Shown here piece by piece: positions 51,374-60,575 of a DNA stretch of 64,000 nucleotides; positions within the stretch are counted from its first letter, which is position 1; every line of letters starts with the position of its first letter. The stretch spans positions 2,046,001-2,110,000 of the forward strand of contig NZ_CP136187.1 of assembly GCF_033193315.1 (NCBI RefSeq), given 5' to 3'. The notes beneath the pieces are model-generated. The model was not told where the DNA came from and made no database searches. It was given only the letters and a program-made list of their open reading frames with translations. The stretch is from Agathobaculum sp. NTUH-O15-33 (GTDB taxonomy: Bacteria; Bacillota; Clostridia; Oscillospirales; Butyricicoccaceae). Position numbers and translations under genes: made by a program.

Positions 51374-51404
51374 AGGCACGGGTTTCTTTGCAAAACCCGT
51401 GCCT
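51374..51404. repeat. Terminator-hairpin direct repeat, left copy (element B)
   Basis: A perfect 12-bp stem; on the minus strand the hairpin is followed by the T-rich TTGTTGTTG, so this copy retains the terminator tail used by the histidine kinase gene. Confidence 0.85.
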
Positions 51405-51629
51405 CAGCGTGTCGACAAAGTCGACATGCTGTCTAGGGGGTACCCAGTGCCCCCTAGATACTCGACCAGTTCCGGAGAAACCGGTCTCGATACCCCCGGA
51501 TTACGCGCCCGGTGGCGCGGGTCGAGGTGTTTTTTCGAGGTACACGCCCCCGAAAAACGGATTTTACGTCGCTTCGCTCCATTTCCCTTTCTATGCGCGC
51601 TGCGGCGAGAGACCTTTGGCTACAGTCTG

Positions 51630-51660
51630 AGGCACGGGTCTCTTTGCAAAACCCGTGCCT
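51630..51660. repeat. Terminator-hairpin direct repeat, right copy (element B)
   Basis: Identical to the left copy except one base (C for T at the stem end). It abuts the 3' end of the histidine kinase gene. Confidence 0.85.
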
Positions 51661-51673
51661 TTGCTTTTCTTGC

Positions 51674-54600
51674 TCAGATCATAGGGCGCGCGGAGTCCAG
51701 TACGCCGCTTAAAACGAACCGTAGCGTATCCATATCGACCGGCTTGGCTACATGAGCGTTCATACCGGATTCCAAACATGCCGCAATATCTTCGGAAAAC
51801 GCGTTGGCAGTCATGGCAACGATGGGGATCGCGCCCGCGTCCCGGCGCTGCAGCGAGCGGATTGCGCGGGTTGCTTGATAGCCGTCCATCTCCGGCATTT
51901 GCACATCCATCAGTACAGCGTCATAGGTATCCGGCGCCGCGCTCTCAAAGGCCCGCAAGGCCTGCCTGCCGTCTGTCTTAACGACCGATCTGGCGCCTTC
52001 CATACTCAAAAGCTCCTGCAGTATCTCCGCATTGATCTCATTATCCTCTGCGATCAGGAAGGTGCGGCCGTTTAAATCCGCCGCTTGTGCCTGATGCGCG
52101 GCTTTTGCTTGAGATGCCCCGCTTCTGCATTCGGCGGCTTCGTATTCCAGCTCTACGCGGAAAACCGAGCCCTCGCCCAGCTTGCTTTCAACCGTTATCT
52201 CGCCGCCCATCAGGTCGATCAGCCCCTTCGTAATGCTCAAGCCCAGCCCGGTTCCCTCCACGCGGGATACCGCGCGGCTGCGGGCAAACGGCGCAAAAAT
52301 ATTGGCAAGAAACTCCTGCGTCATACCGATACCGGTATCGCTGACCGTGAAGCGGTAGCGAATGCGCTGCGGGTCTTTCTGCGGCGCTATCTCCTCCACG
52401 CAAACGCCGACCGCGCCGCCCTTCTGCGTGAACTTGATCGCATTGCCGGTGAGATTAATCAATATCTGGCTGATCCGCAGCGAATCCCCAAAAAAGTCCT
52501 GATGCTCGATCCGCTCCTGCCAGATGGAAAATTGCAGCCCTGCCAACCGGGCCTGCGGCACCATGATGTCGGAAAGCTGTTCCAGCAGCTCGGGCATGGA
52601 AACGTTGACACGGTTCAGGGAAATCTTAGACTGCTCGATCTTGCTCATATCCAGAATATCATTGATCAAACTGAGCAAATGCTTGCTGGATACCTTGATC
52701 TTTTGCAGGCAGTCCGCTACCCGCGCGCGGTCGTCCATATGCGCGACGGCCAGCGTCGTCATACCCATAATGGCATTCATCGGCGTGCGGATATCATGGC
52801 TCATGGTGGATAGGAAATCACTCTTGGCCCGGTTCGCCTCCTCCGCAATATCCAGCGCACGCTCCAAATCTTGCTTGGCTTTGCGCTCCGCAGCCAGTAT
52901 ATCGGTCACATCCGCCCGTACCAGACAAATCGTACTGTGGTTCTCGTCGCCCCACAAAACATTGATCTGCTTATACCGCAGGCCGTTTTCTGACCGAAAC
53001 GGTACCACAAAATCGTAACCAGACGGCTGTTCCGCAAGCCTTACCAGCATGTTCGCAAGGCTGAACCGCTCATGCGCCTGCTGTTTATCCTCTTCCAGCC
53101 CATGATCGTCTACGAACTTCGCCAGCTCCTCCTCAAACCGGTCCACGATACGGGGCGCCAGATTTTCCAACACCGTTTGCCGGGTATACAACGTAAAGCG
53201 TCCGCTTGCCAGATGCAAAATCCCCATGAGATCAAAGGTGTACGCCATCATATTGAGCAAACTCTGTTCCTCACGCACGGACTCTGTGATGTCGCTGCAT
53301 ACCAGACAAAACCGGTCTAAACGTAGATCGACAGCGGAGATCGTCATATTTTTTGTGCAAACCTCCCCCTTCTCCCCTAACAGGCCGTAGGAAATCGTAT
53401 AGGAACCGCCCGCTTTCAGACGGCGGCGCATCTCCGCCGGGTCCGTAGCGCAGGCAAAACGGCTGCGGTCTTTTGGTACGAGCAAATGCGCTACCATATC
53501 CGCCACCCGCTCGGAAAAGCGGCCCGTTGGCGGCGGTGGGAATTTTACGTCTTGGCTGCAGGTGACGACCGTATGCCGATCGTGCTCCAAATCCACATCG
53601 ATAACATAATCATAGCTGGTGACGGAAAGCTGATGCAGAATCCGATCGGATATGGTCTGCTCCGTTATATCGGTCACAGTCAGCACGCCCGTGATATCTC
53701 CGGTAACCGGCGTTTCGATCAGGTTGACCTTGAACTGGACATAGCGTCCACGCTTCTCCTTCGGTAATTTGATGAAGCACGGGAGAACGCATTCCGTTTC
53801 ATGCCGGTGGAAGGCCGCGAGCGCCGGTTCATTTAAATACATGTCAAGAAAAGCCTGCCGTTCGGACGGATCGACGATCAAGCCGGCTACTCCGGTAAAA
53901 AATGCTTCACGGACGTCGCCAAAGGTTTCCAGCAAATCGGAATTCGTATGATCCACAATGTCCAATATCCGGTTTGTCGTCACATTGCAGTGCCCAAGCA
54001 CCAATTCGTCCGCCCCCGGTTTTCGGTAGTGCTGCAGGATGATATCCTCGTACCGGCAGCGAATCTGCTCCTGTTCCTCCACCATTTTGGTGATATCGGT
54101 ATAGATCGAGTAGATCCTGCGCACGCCATCCGCATGTTGCTGCACTGAAAGCGAATCCTTGACCCAGACATAGCCGCCGTCCCCGCAAGCCATGCGGGCG
54201 GTGAGCGTACAATGCCCGTCGCCTTTTTCGATGAAGGATCTCAGCTTTTTTTGATTCTCCTCCACATCATCGGGGTGCACGCCTGCAAAAATATCTTTTT
54301 GATAAAGCTCCCCTGCTTGCGCCACCGTCATATGCGTCATGGCGGCGAAGCCGTCTGAGATAAATTCCGGCGTCATCCCACCGTCCGGATCACAGCGTAT
54401 CACGGATATGCCGCCGGGTAAATTGCCCACGACGGTTTGAAAATACATTTCCAAACGTTCTTTTTCCTGACGGGTGCGCACTTCCTCCGTCACATCCCTG
54501 ATATACTGCACATAGGCCGGAATCCCGTTCCAGTCCGTTTCCCGGAAGCGCACGGTAAAGAACCTTCCCGGCATGCTTTCCAACGTGATCTCATGCTCTT

Positions 54601-55591
54601 TTCCGTCCGCGCCATATGTTTGCAGCACACACGATGCACAGGGCGCCGGATTCCCATGCAGCGCTTCAAAACATTTTTGTCCCACACACGGTTTGGCTTC
54701 GCTGAACAGCGCGTTTGCATCGTTCGTATACAGCAGCTCATGCGTTTGCCGGTCGATCACATAGATCCCATCCGCGGTCTCATTGGCGATGTCCTGAAAC
54801 AAGCGGGTCTGCATGGACATGCCGGTAAAAACAGCGTAAAAGCACAGCGAATCGCCCGTGTTTTCTATGCGCCGTCCGTTTAGATGCAGCCAGATCAGTT
54901 CGCCGTTCCGATGGCGCATTCGGTAAGAGACATCCAGCACGGTACGGCGGCTTAGCGACGAGCGGGCGGCTAATAGCACCCTTTCGCGGTCGGGTTCATA
55001 AACGCTGGCGATCGCGTCCGCATGAACGATCGCGTCGTACTCCTCCCGCGTGTGCCCAGTCAGCGCCGGAACGCCGTCGGAATAGAACAGGGGGATGAAT
55101 TGGTCGCCCTCCACCCGATAACTGGCAATGCCGCCCGGTACGGAATTGACCAGATTACTCAATTCTGTTTGCGCCTCCTTTAGCGCGGAAATATCGTGAA
55201 ACACGCATTGCAGCAAGGGCCGACCGCCCTCTTCTCCCACTGTTTTCGCCTGCACGCGCACCCAAATCGCGCGGCCGTCGCGATGCTGCTTGCGAAATTC
55301 AAATTCCACGGTATCCTGCGCCTGCGCGGCGAGACGCAGCCGGTCGGTCACCATTTCGGCATCTTCTAAATGGGTCAGGCCCACATCGTCCCGCATAGCC
55401 ATGTTCCGGCATTCCTCCGCGGAATAACCGCTCATTTCCAGCACGCCATCGGACACATACACAGGCTCGAAAGCAGCTCCGACCCTATAAACCGCGACCC
55501 CGCCCGGGATCGCATGGATAATATCCTGCATCACGCTATTGGTATACACGGCCTTGACCTGTTCGGCGGTAAGAGAACCGCTCCCTATCAT
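51674..55591 (-). CDS. Multi-PAS hybrid sensor histidine kinase with C-terminal receiver
   Basis: This 1305-residue sensor has no obvious membrane span, so it is probably cytoplasmic. Roughly five to seven PAS-type repeats fill residues 20-900; the recurring opening IPGGVAVYR, VPGGIASYR, LPGGISVIR marks related copies. The histidine kinase core has the phosphoacceptor His932 in STMSHDIRTPMNA, the N box NLTGNAIKFT and the G boxes DTGIGM and GTGLGLSI. The receiver domain starts FLIAEDNEINAEILQELL, with phospho-acceptor Asp1229 in VLMDVQMPEMDG. Output likely passes by phosphorelay to another protein. It follows the GGDEF gene by 61 bases on the same strand; the two proteins share PAS sequence style and may act together. 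Confidence 0.93.
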   Translation of the reverse strand: MIGSGSLTAEQVKAVYTNSVMQDIIHAIPGGVAVYRVGAAFEPVYVSDGVLEMSGYSAEECRNMAMRDDVGLTHLEDAEMVTDRLRLAAQAQDTVEFEFRKQHRDGRAIWVRVQAKTVGEEGGRPLLQCVFHDISALKEAQTELSNLVNSVPGGIASYRVEGDQFIPLFYSDGVPALTGHTREEYDAIVHADAIASVYEPDRERVLLAARSSLSRRTVLDVSYRMRHRNGELIWLHLNGRRIENTGDSLCFYAVFTGMSMQTRLFQDIANETADGIYVIDRQTHELLYTNDANALFSEAKPCVGQKCFEALHGNPAPCASCVLQTYGADGKEHEITLESMPGRFFTVRFRETDWNGIPAYVQYIRDVTEEVRTRQEKERLEMYFQTVVGNLPGGISVIRCDPDGGMTPEFISDGFAAMTHMTVAQAGELYQKDIFAGVHPDDVEENQKKLRSFIEKGDGHCTLTARMACGDGGYVWVKDSLSVQQHADGVRRIYSIYTDITKMVEEQEQIRCRYEDIILQHYRKPGADELVLGHCNVTTNRILDIVDHTNSDLLETFGDVREAFFTGVAGLIVDPSERQAFLDMYLNEPALAAFHRHETECVLPCFIKLPKEKRGRYVQFKVNLIETPVTGDITGVLTVTDITEQTISDRILHQLSVTSYDYVIDVDLEHDRHTVVTCSQDVKFPPPPTGRFSERVADMVAHLLVPKDRSRFACATDPAEMRRRLKAGGSYTISYGLLGEKGEVCTKNMTISAVDLRLDRFCLVCSDITESVREEQSLLNMMAYTFDLMGILHLASGRFTLYTRQTVLENLAPRIVDRFEEELAKFVDDHGLEEDKQQAHERFSLANMLVRLAEQPSGYDFVVPFRSENGLRYKQINVLWGDENHSTICLVRADVTDILAAERKAKQDLERALDIAEEANRAKSDFLSTMSHDIRTPMNAIMGMTTLAVAHMDDRARVADCLQKIKVSSKHLLSLINDILDMSKIEQSKISLNRVNVSMPELLEQLSDIMVPQARLAGLQFSIWQERIEHQDFFGDSLRISQILINLTGNAIKFTQKGGAVGVCVEEIAPQKDPQRIRYRFTVSDTGIGMTQEFLANIFAPFARSRAVSRVEGTGLGLSITKGLIDLMGGEITVESKLGEGSVFRVELEYEAAECRSGASQAKAAHQAQAADLNGRTFLIAEDNEINAEILQELLSMEGARSVVKTDGRQALRAFESAAPDTYDAVLMDVQMPEMDGYQATRAIRSLQRRDAGAIPIVAMTANAFSEDIAACLESGMNAHVAKPVDMDTLRFVLSGVLDSARPMI

Positions 55592-55652
55592 TCCCGATCA
55601 CCGCCCTTTTCTATTTTTCTATCTCTGCTGCATGCAACGTGCAGCTCATTTT

Positions 55653-57878
55653 TCAATCTTCCGGGGTTTCAGCCGTTTTATCTTTCTGCATACGCTTATA
55701 AGCCGTTATATCGTAGCAGGATAGCAGATAGGCGCAGTAATCCCCCCATTTGATCGGCGATACCTGCACGCTGGTCCAAACATCATATTGCGGATTGTAG
55801 ATTTCCTTCGCCCCTTTGAGCGGACAGGTCTCGCAAGGGTTCTCTCTGCTGAAAAACGCCCGGTAGCATGGCATGCCGACCCGCGCCGAAGCGTCCAGCT
55901 CCTTTGTTTTGTGGTTTAAGTAAAGCAATTCGTAGTTGGTTTGATCGACCGCGTAAATATAGGCGTCCTGCATATCCAGAATGGTATTGAGCTGCAGCGT
56001 CATTTGCCGGTCGCGCTCCATCACATGCTTTTTTTCCAAAAAGATCGTCAGCATTTGGGAGATCAGCGATAAAATGCCGATCTCTTCCTTGGTCCACATC
56101 CGCATGCCTGTGCATTCGTCAAAGCCTACAAACCCGCGAAACTGATTGTTCTCCCGGATCGCGCACTGCAATGTGGAGCAGATCCCTTGCCCTTCAAAAA
56201 GAGCCGCCTGCGCCGGCGTGAGCGAACGAACGTCGCGGCAATAGAAAATGGCGTTGTCTTTAAATAAATCCTTATACCCCGTTACATCTTCATAGGGATA
56301 GTGTTGTAAATTGTCCTTTTCCGGGGCGATCCCCTCATTGCACCATTCATAGGTATTATCGCAATATTTTCCATCCGAACTGTTTTCAAAAATATAAGCC
56401 CGGCTTACATCAAAGCGCTTGCCCACGATCTCTAGGATCAGTTGGATGGCGCACTCCATATCCGCCGTATCATAAAGGATTTGGAACACATAGCTGACCA
56501 AGTCGCCCTGCAGCCCCGCAGTGCGCTGATCCGAATCGATGGATGCGCCGATGGAGGAATACCCGATCTGGTTGATCGGCACGGCATCCCTCGGATCGAA
56601 CAACACGTATTGGTTCTTCCCTTGGCTCTTGGCCCGATACAGCGCGAGGTCCGCGCTGTGATAAAGCGATTGGAAATCGGTACCGTCATCCGGATAGATC
56701 GCCGCGCCGATGCTGCAGGTGACCTCTGTCAGGGATTTTTCTCCCTCGAACAGATGGGTGAACATATCCAGAAGCTTGCCCGCCTTGTCCTGCGCCACTT
56801 CTTTGGAAGGCAGGTTATTTAAAAATATCGTGAATTCATCCCCGCCGATTCTTCCGACCGTATCGGTCCGGCGGGTCAGCTTCTTCATGCCCGCGGCCAG
56901 CTCGGTCAGCACCGCGTCCCCGAACAGGTGCCCCTGTCCGTCATTGATCTGCTTGAAGTTATCGATATCGATCATCAAAAGCGCGCAGATATCTTCAGGA
57001 TAGCGCTCCAAACAGTGCTTAATCTGCCGCTCGGTCTCCTCACGGTTGTAAAGCCCGGTCAGCGCGTCCCGCTCAGCCCGCCGCCGCAAATCGTCTACCA
57101 AACGCTTTTCCCGGTCGATATCGGTGATCACGCCCACGGTTTTCAGCGGCTTTCCGTTCTCATCATACTGATCGGTGATACGGACGCGGCACCAGATATA
57201 CCGTTCCTCCGCGTCCTGTATGCGGATCTCGATCGAAGAATAGGGTATGCCCTCCCGAGCGTTTTTCATAAGCTCCAACAGTTGCGGCATATCCTCCGGA
57301 TGGACATGTTGATTCTGCGGCAGCTGCAAGGAGATTGCATCCGTCATCGGTTCATATCCGAATTTACGCATCCAGTTCGCGGAATAAAACATGGTATCCG
57401 CGCGAATGTCCCATTCAAAAATGATATCGGCCGTCTGATCCATGATAATCCGATGACGTTCCAGAGACAATCTCAGCTTTTCCCTGTCGTTTCTGGATTC
57501 CGTTACATCCAGCATAACGCAAAACATCCGCTCGCCGCCGGATGCGTCACGGCTCGTTTCGATACTGTTCATCACCCATTTGCCCGCGCCGTCTTTACAG
57601 CGCACCCGGCAGTTGACGATAGCCTTGCCGTTCTTCTTGAGCTGCTGCCCGGCCATGCGCTGCATAATCTCGCGATCCACCGGCACGATCATTTCTATAA
57701 AACGGTTGCCGAACCGTTCGGACAGCTCCTCGCGGGAATATCCAAACATATCGATAAAGCCTCGGTTGACCGCTAACATCGTCCATGTATCGTCAGCCAG
57801 ACACTGTAGGACGCCGCCGGGAATGTGGTCTAAAACCGCTTGTTCATCATTGCTGAAAGAAATAGGCTGTGTATCCAT
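55653..57878 (-). CDS. PAS-GGDEF-GAF diguanylate cyclase
   Basis: This 741-residue signalling protein has several PAS/PAC domains in residues 10-295. A GGDEF domain follows, with the intact active-site motif GRIGGDEF (GGDEF at about 345-349) and RAERDALTGLYNREETE at its start. Then comes a GAF domain (about 460-620, VGKRFDVSRAYIFE) and a final PAS-like domain. An intact GGDEF predicts synthesis of cyclic di-GMP from two GTP. The ATG at 57878 was chosen over a longer frame because GGGGG precedes it and the N-terminal extension looks unlike protein. It is transcribed with the downstream histidine kinase. Confidence 0.92.
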   Translation of the reverse strand: MDTQPISFSNDEQAVLDHIPGGVLQCLADDTWTMLAVNRGFIDMFGYSREELSERFGNRFIEMIVPVDREIMQRMAGQQLKKNGKAIVNCRVRCKDGAGKWVMNSIETSRDASGGERMFCVMLDVTESRNDREKLRLSLERHRIIMDQTADIIFEWDIRADTMFYSANWMRKFGYEPMTDAISLQLPQNQHVHPEDMPQLLELMKNAREGIPYSSIEIRIQDAEERYIWCRVRITDQYDENGKPLKTVGVITDIDREKRLVDDLRRRAERDALTGLYNREETERQIKHCLERYPEDICALLMIDIDNFKQINDGQGHLFGDAVLTELAAGMKKLTRRTDTVGRIGGDEFTIFLNNLPSKEVAQDKAGKLLDMFTHLFEGEKSLTEVTCSIGAAIYPDDGTDFQSLYHSADLALYRAKSQGKNQYVLFDPRDAVPINQIGYSSIGASIDSDQRTAGLQGDLVSYVFQILYDTADMECAIQLILEIVGKRFDVSRAYIFENSSDGKYCDNTYEWCNEGIAPEKDNLQHYPYEDVTGYKDLFKDNAIFYCRDVRSLTPAQAALFEGQGICSTLQCAIRENNQFRGFVGFDECTGMRMWTKEEIGILSLISQMLTIFLEKKHVMERDRQMTLQLNTILDMQDAYIYAVDQTNYELLYLNHKTKELDASARVGMPCYRAFFSRENPCETCPLKGAKEIYNPQYDVWTSVQVSPIKWGDYCAYLLSCYDITAYKRMQKDKTAETPED

Positions 57879-58002
57879 TATAAACCCCCGTTTTTCCAAA
57901 CGCTCTATCTCGGCTTCGCTACACGGCTTTTGTCCGGGACATGGCTTTGCTTGTGCCGTCACACACAACAAGTATTATTTTGTTCATACTCCCATTTATC
58001 AA

Positions 58003-58031
58003 AGTATAGCAAAGCAAAGCCAAAATAGCAA
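58003..58031 (-). promoter_or_regulatory. Sigma-A promoter of the GGDEF / histidine kinase genes
   Basis: On the minus strand TTGCTA (58026-58031) and TATACT (58003-58008) are 17 bases apart, about 125 bases upstream of the chosen start codon. The remaining part of the 309-base gap to ispA holds only the ispA terminator. Confidence 0.65.
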
Positions 58032-58140
58032 TGCTTGACTGATACTAAAAAGCAGTAGAGCAGTAAACCTTCGCCATTTTACACCTTTGTCATTGTCAGT
58101 TTACATGTTTTTATCGTGCGCATTTCCCCATCAAGATAAA

Positions 58141-58177
58141 AAAACGATGCAGAAGCATTTCGCTTTTGCACCGTTTT
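58141..58177 (-). terminator. Terminator of the nusB-ispA operon
   Basis: On the minus strand AAAACGGTGCAAAAGC pairs with GCTTCTGCATCGTTTT (two mismatches), followed by further T residues. It starts 11 bases after the ispA stop. Confidence 0.8.
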
Positions 58178-58187
58178 CCATATCCGT

Positions 58188-59069
58188 TTATTTAACCCGG
58201 CCGATCAGACTGCGGGATAGGGCTTCAAGCAGCGGATCGCCCCCGAAATGATCGAGCGCAGCCACGGCTTCATCGGTAAGAGCATTGACCAGTTCCCGGC
58301 ACTTCTCCATGCCAAGCAGCGCGGGAAAGGTTGATTTTTCGCTCTTTTCATCCTTACCGACCGACTTTCCAAGCACGGCCGCGTCCCCTTCAATATCGAG
58401 CAGATCGTCTTCGATCTGGAAGGCAAGGCCCAGCTTATTGCCAAAACTTTCTGCGGCGGCAAGCGTTGTCTCATCACTTTTGCCCGCCGCGATACAGCCG
58501 ACAGCGGCCGCGGCGCATAACAAGCAGCCTGTTTTTAGCTTCTGCAGACGGTTTAACGTATCAAGGGATATCTGCTTGCCCTCGCTCGCCATATCGAGCA
58601 CCTGTCCGCCGATCATACCGTTCATACCGGCGGCGCGGGACATATAGCGTATGGCGGCCAGTGCGATCTCGGGCGCGCAGTCCGCGCCCGCCATGGTCTC
58701 AAAGGCCCGCGTCAGCAGCCCGTCTCCCGCCAGTACAGCGGTCGCTTCGCCGTATACCTTATGGCAGGTCGGGCGGCCGCGGCGCAGGTCGTCGTCGTCC
58801 ATACAGGGCAGATCATCGTGAATGAGCGAATACGTGTGGATCATTTCAAGCGCGCAGGCAAAAGGCAGCGCCTTCAGCTTGCTCCCGCCGCACAGGCGGC
58901 AAAATTCCAACAAAATCACAGGGCGCAGCCGCTTGCCGCCCGCAAGGGCCGCATACTTCGCAGCGTCGAAGATCTCGTCATAGCCTTCGCCGTTCTCGCC
59001 TGATAGGTAGTTGCGCAGCGCGGACTCGATCAGGGCGATATCCTCTTGAAGCGTCTTTTCCAGTTCCAT
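58188..59069 (-). CDS. ispA: Polyprenyl (farnesyl/geranylgeranyl) diphosphate synthase
   Basis: This prenyltransferase of 293 residues condenses isopentenyl diphosphate with allylic diphosphates. It contains both aspartate-rich motifs: the first in HDDLPCMDDDDLRRGRPTCHK, the second in FQIEDDLLDIEGD, plus GGKRLRPVILLE. The short DDxxD spacing and length suit a farnesyl diphosphate synthase of IspA type. The ATG at 59069 lies 2 bases beyond the xseB stop; the open frame extends further upstream but overlaps xseB. Last gene of the housekeeping operon. Confidence 0.95.
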   Translation of the reverse strand: MELEKTLQEDIALIESALRNYLSGENGEGYDEIFDAAKYAALAGGKRLRPVILLEFCRLCGGSKLKALPFACALEMIHTYSLIHDDLPCMDDDDLRRGRPTCHKVYGEATAVLAGDGLLTRAFETMAGADCAPEIALAAIRYMSRAAGMNGMIGGQVLDMASEGKQISLDTLNRLQKLKTGCLLCAAAAVGCIAAGKSDETTLAAAESFGNKLGLAFQIEDDLLDIEGDAAVLGKSVGKDEKSEKSTFPALLGMEKCRELVNALTDEAVAALDHFGGDPLLEALSRSLIGRVK

Positions 59070-59070
59070 A

Positions 59071-59304
59071 TTATGCCTCTTCCTCCGGTACAAAGGGCGT
59101 TTCGACCAGTTCGCCCTGCTCGCTTTCTTGCATGACCGTCACCTTTTGCTCGGCCTTGTCCAGCAGCTTGCCCATCGCGGCGGAGAGCTTCGTGCCCTCC
59201 TCGAACAGCTTGATGCTTTCGCTCAGCGGCGCTTCGCCGCGCTCAAGCAGGCGAACGATCTCCTCCAAGCGCTCCATCTGGCTTTCAAATGACTTTTCCG
59301 CCAT
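59071..59304 (-). CDS. xseB: Exodeoxyribonuclease VII small subunit
   Basis: This 77-residue helical protein has the family pattern SFESQMERLEEIVRLLERGEAPLSESIKLFEEG. It associates with XseA to form exonuclease VII, which degrades single-stranded DNA to oligonucleotides. The ATG at 59304 overlaps the xseA stop (TAATG), so translation is coupled. Confidence 0.96.
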   Translation of the reverse strand: MAEKSFESQMERLEEIVRLLERGEAPLSESIKLFEEGTKLSAAMGKLLDKAEQKVTVMQESEQGELVETPFVPEEEA

Positions 59305-60575
59305 TATGCTTCTCCCTTCTCGATATCCAAAACACTGCAAGTTGCCACGCCCTTCGCAAAGCGCACGCGCAGACGGTCGCCCGCGTGAAGGGCGGCGGCA
59401 TCTACAACAACGCCCTTTTCCCCTTCCGCGATCGCGTAGCCACGCGCCAGAACGCCGAGCGGGCTGATCGCATCCAGCGTGGCGACCAGACGGCTAAAGC
59501 GCAGCCTGCGCGCTTGCACGCCGCGCTGCCCCGCAGCCGATAGCTTTTGCCCCAATAGCCGCACATACTGCCGCTCCCGGTCAAGGCGGGCCGCCTGCGC
59601 GCCGAGCAGGCGTTCGCACGCGCTGTCCAGTTGCAGGCGTTTTTCATCAATATACTTTGCCGGCGTGCGCGCGGCGAGCCGCTCGGCCAAACCGTCCAGC
59701 CGCCGCCGGTTGGTCTGCATGTGCCGCAATCCCGCCGTGTGCAGTCGCAGCTCCAGCGAGCGCAGCGCCACGCGGTACTCCGCCCGATCGGGCACAGCCA
59801 GTTCCGCCGCGCCCGAGGGCGTCGGCGCGCGCAGATCGGCTACAAAATCCGCGATTGTTACATCGGGTTCGTGCCCAACCGCCGAAATGACAGGGATCTC
59901 CGATTCAAAGATCGCGCGGGCGACCGCTTCTTCGTTAAAAGCCCACAGGTCTTCCATGGAACCGCCGCCGCGGCCGCACAAAATAACATCGGCCTCGCCC
60001 ACAGCGTTGGCCAGCGCGAGCGCGCGGCAGATGCTGGGCGCCGCGCCCGGCCCCTGCACCAACGCGGGGTACAGCGTCACCCGGGCCAGCGGCCAGCGCC
60101 TGCCCAAAATACGGACCATATCGCGCACCGCCGCGCCCGTGGGCGAGGTGATGAGCGCGACATGCGAGGGACAGGCGGGAATAGGCTTTTTGTACACTTC
60201 ATTGAAAAGCCCTTCTGCGTGCAGCTTGCTTTTGAGCTGCTCAAACGCTAAGTTCAGCGCGCCCGCGCCGTCCGGCACAATCTCGTTTAGATAAAGCTGC
60301 ACCTGCCCGGTGCGCGGAAACGAACTGACCCGCCCGCGCACGATCACTTTCATACCGTTTTCCAAACGAAATTTCAGCCGCATCGCGTCTGAACGGAACA
60401 TCACCGCGCTAATTGACGCGCCTTCGTCTTTGAGCGTTAGATAATAGTGGCCGGAGGAATGCGCCTTATAGTTGGATATCTCGCCCTGCACGAAAAGGTT
60501 GCGGTAACCCGGTACGGCGTCCAGCAGGTCCTTGATCTCATTATTAAGCCTTGTGACTGAATATACCGTGCTCAA
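59304..60575 (-). CDS. xseA: Exodeoxyribonuclease VII large subunit
   Basis: The catalytic subunit, 423 residues, has an N-terminal OB fold (VQGEISNYKAHSSGHYYLTLKDEGASISAVMFR). The nuclease domain contains PSHVALITSPTGAAVRD, GRGGGSMEDLWAFNEE and SAVGHEPDVTIADFVADLRAPTPS, the expected catalytic signatures. A coiled-coil segment and a C-terminal LGVLARGYAIAE complete it. It overlaps the upstream glycoprotease gene by four bases. Confidence 0.96.
   Translation of the reverse strand: MSTVYSVTRLNNEIKDLLDAVPGYRNLFVQGEISNYKAHSSGHYYLTLKDEGASISAVMFRSDAMRLKFRLENGMKVIVRGRVSSFPRTGQVQLYLNEIVPDGAGALNLAFEQLKSKLHAEGLFNEVYKKPIPACPSHVALITSPTGAAVRDMVRILGRRWPLARVTLYPALVQGPGAAPSICRALALANAVGEADVILCGRGGGSMEDLWAFNEEAVARAIFESEIPVISAVGHEPDVTIADFVADLRAPTPSGAAELAVPDRAEYRVALRSLELRLHTAGLRHMQTNRRRLDGLAERLAARTPAKYIDEKRLQLDSACERLLGAQAARLDRERQYVRLLGQKLSAAGQRGVQARRLRFSRLVATLDAISPLGVLARGYAIAEGEKGVVVDAAALHAGDRLRVRFAKGVATCSVLDIEKGEA

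Larger units (their letters stand above)
51374..51660. mobile_element. Hairpin-flanked intergenic element B (MITE-like), inserted in a terminator
   Basis: A 31-base hairpin (AGGCACGGGTTT pairing with AAACCCGTGCCT, loop CTTTGCA) is present as direct copies at 51374-51404 and 51630-51660, differing at one base. The 225-base body between them starts CAGCGTGTC and ends ACAGTCTG, exactly as element A. It is packed with stems: 51405-51431 (12 bp), 51432-51458 (9 bp, TCTAGGGGG/CCCCCTAGA) and a cloverleaf-like fold closed by CTCGACC/GGTCGAG (51461-51526). It also carries the 16-base core shared with element A in inverted orientation (51592-51607). It lies 14 bases after the stop of the histidine kinase gene, in what would be its terminator. 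Confidence 0.7.

Noticed and set aside
51361..51755. Element B considered as a CRISPR array, integron attC site or coding region
   Set aside because: Only two repeat copies 256 bases apart, no spacer periodicity, no cas or integrase genes, and the small frames present are Arg-rich by-products of G+C-rich stems.
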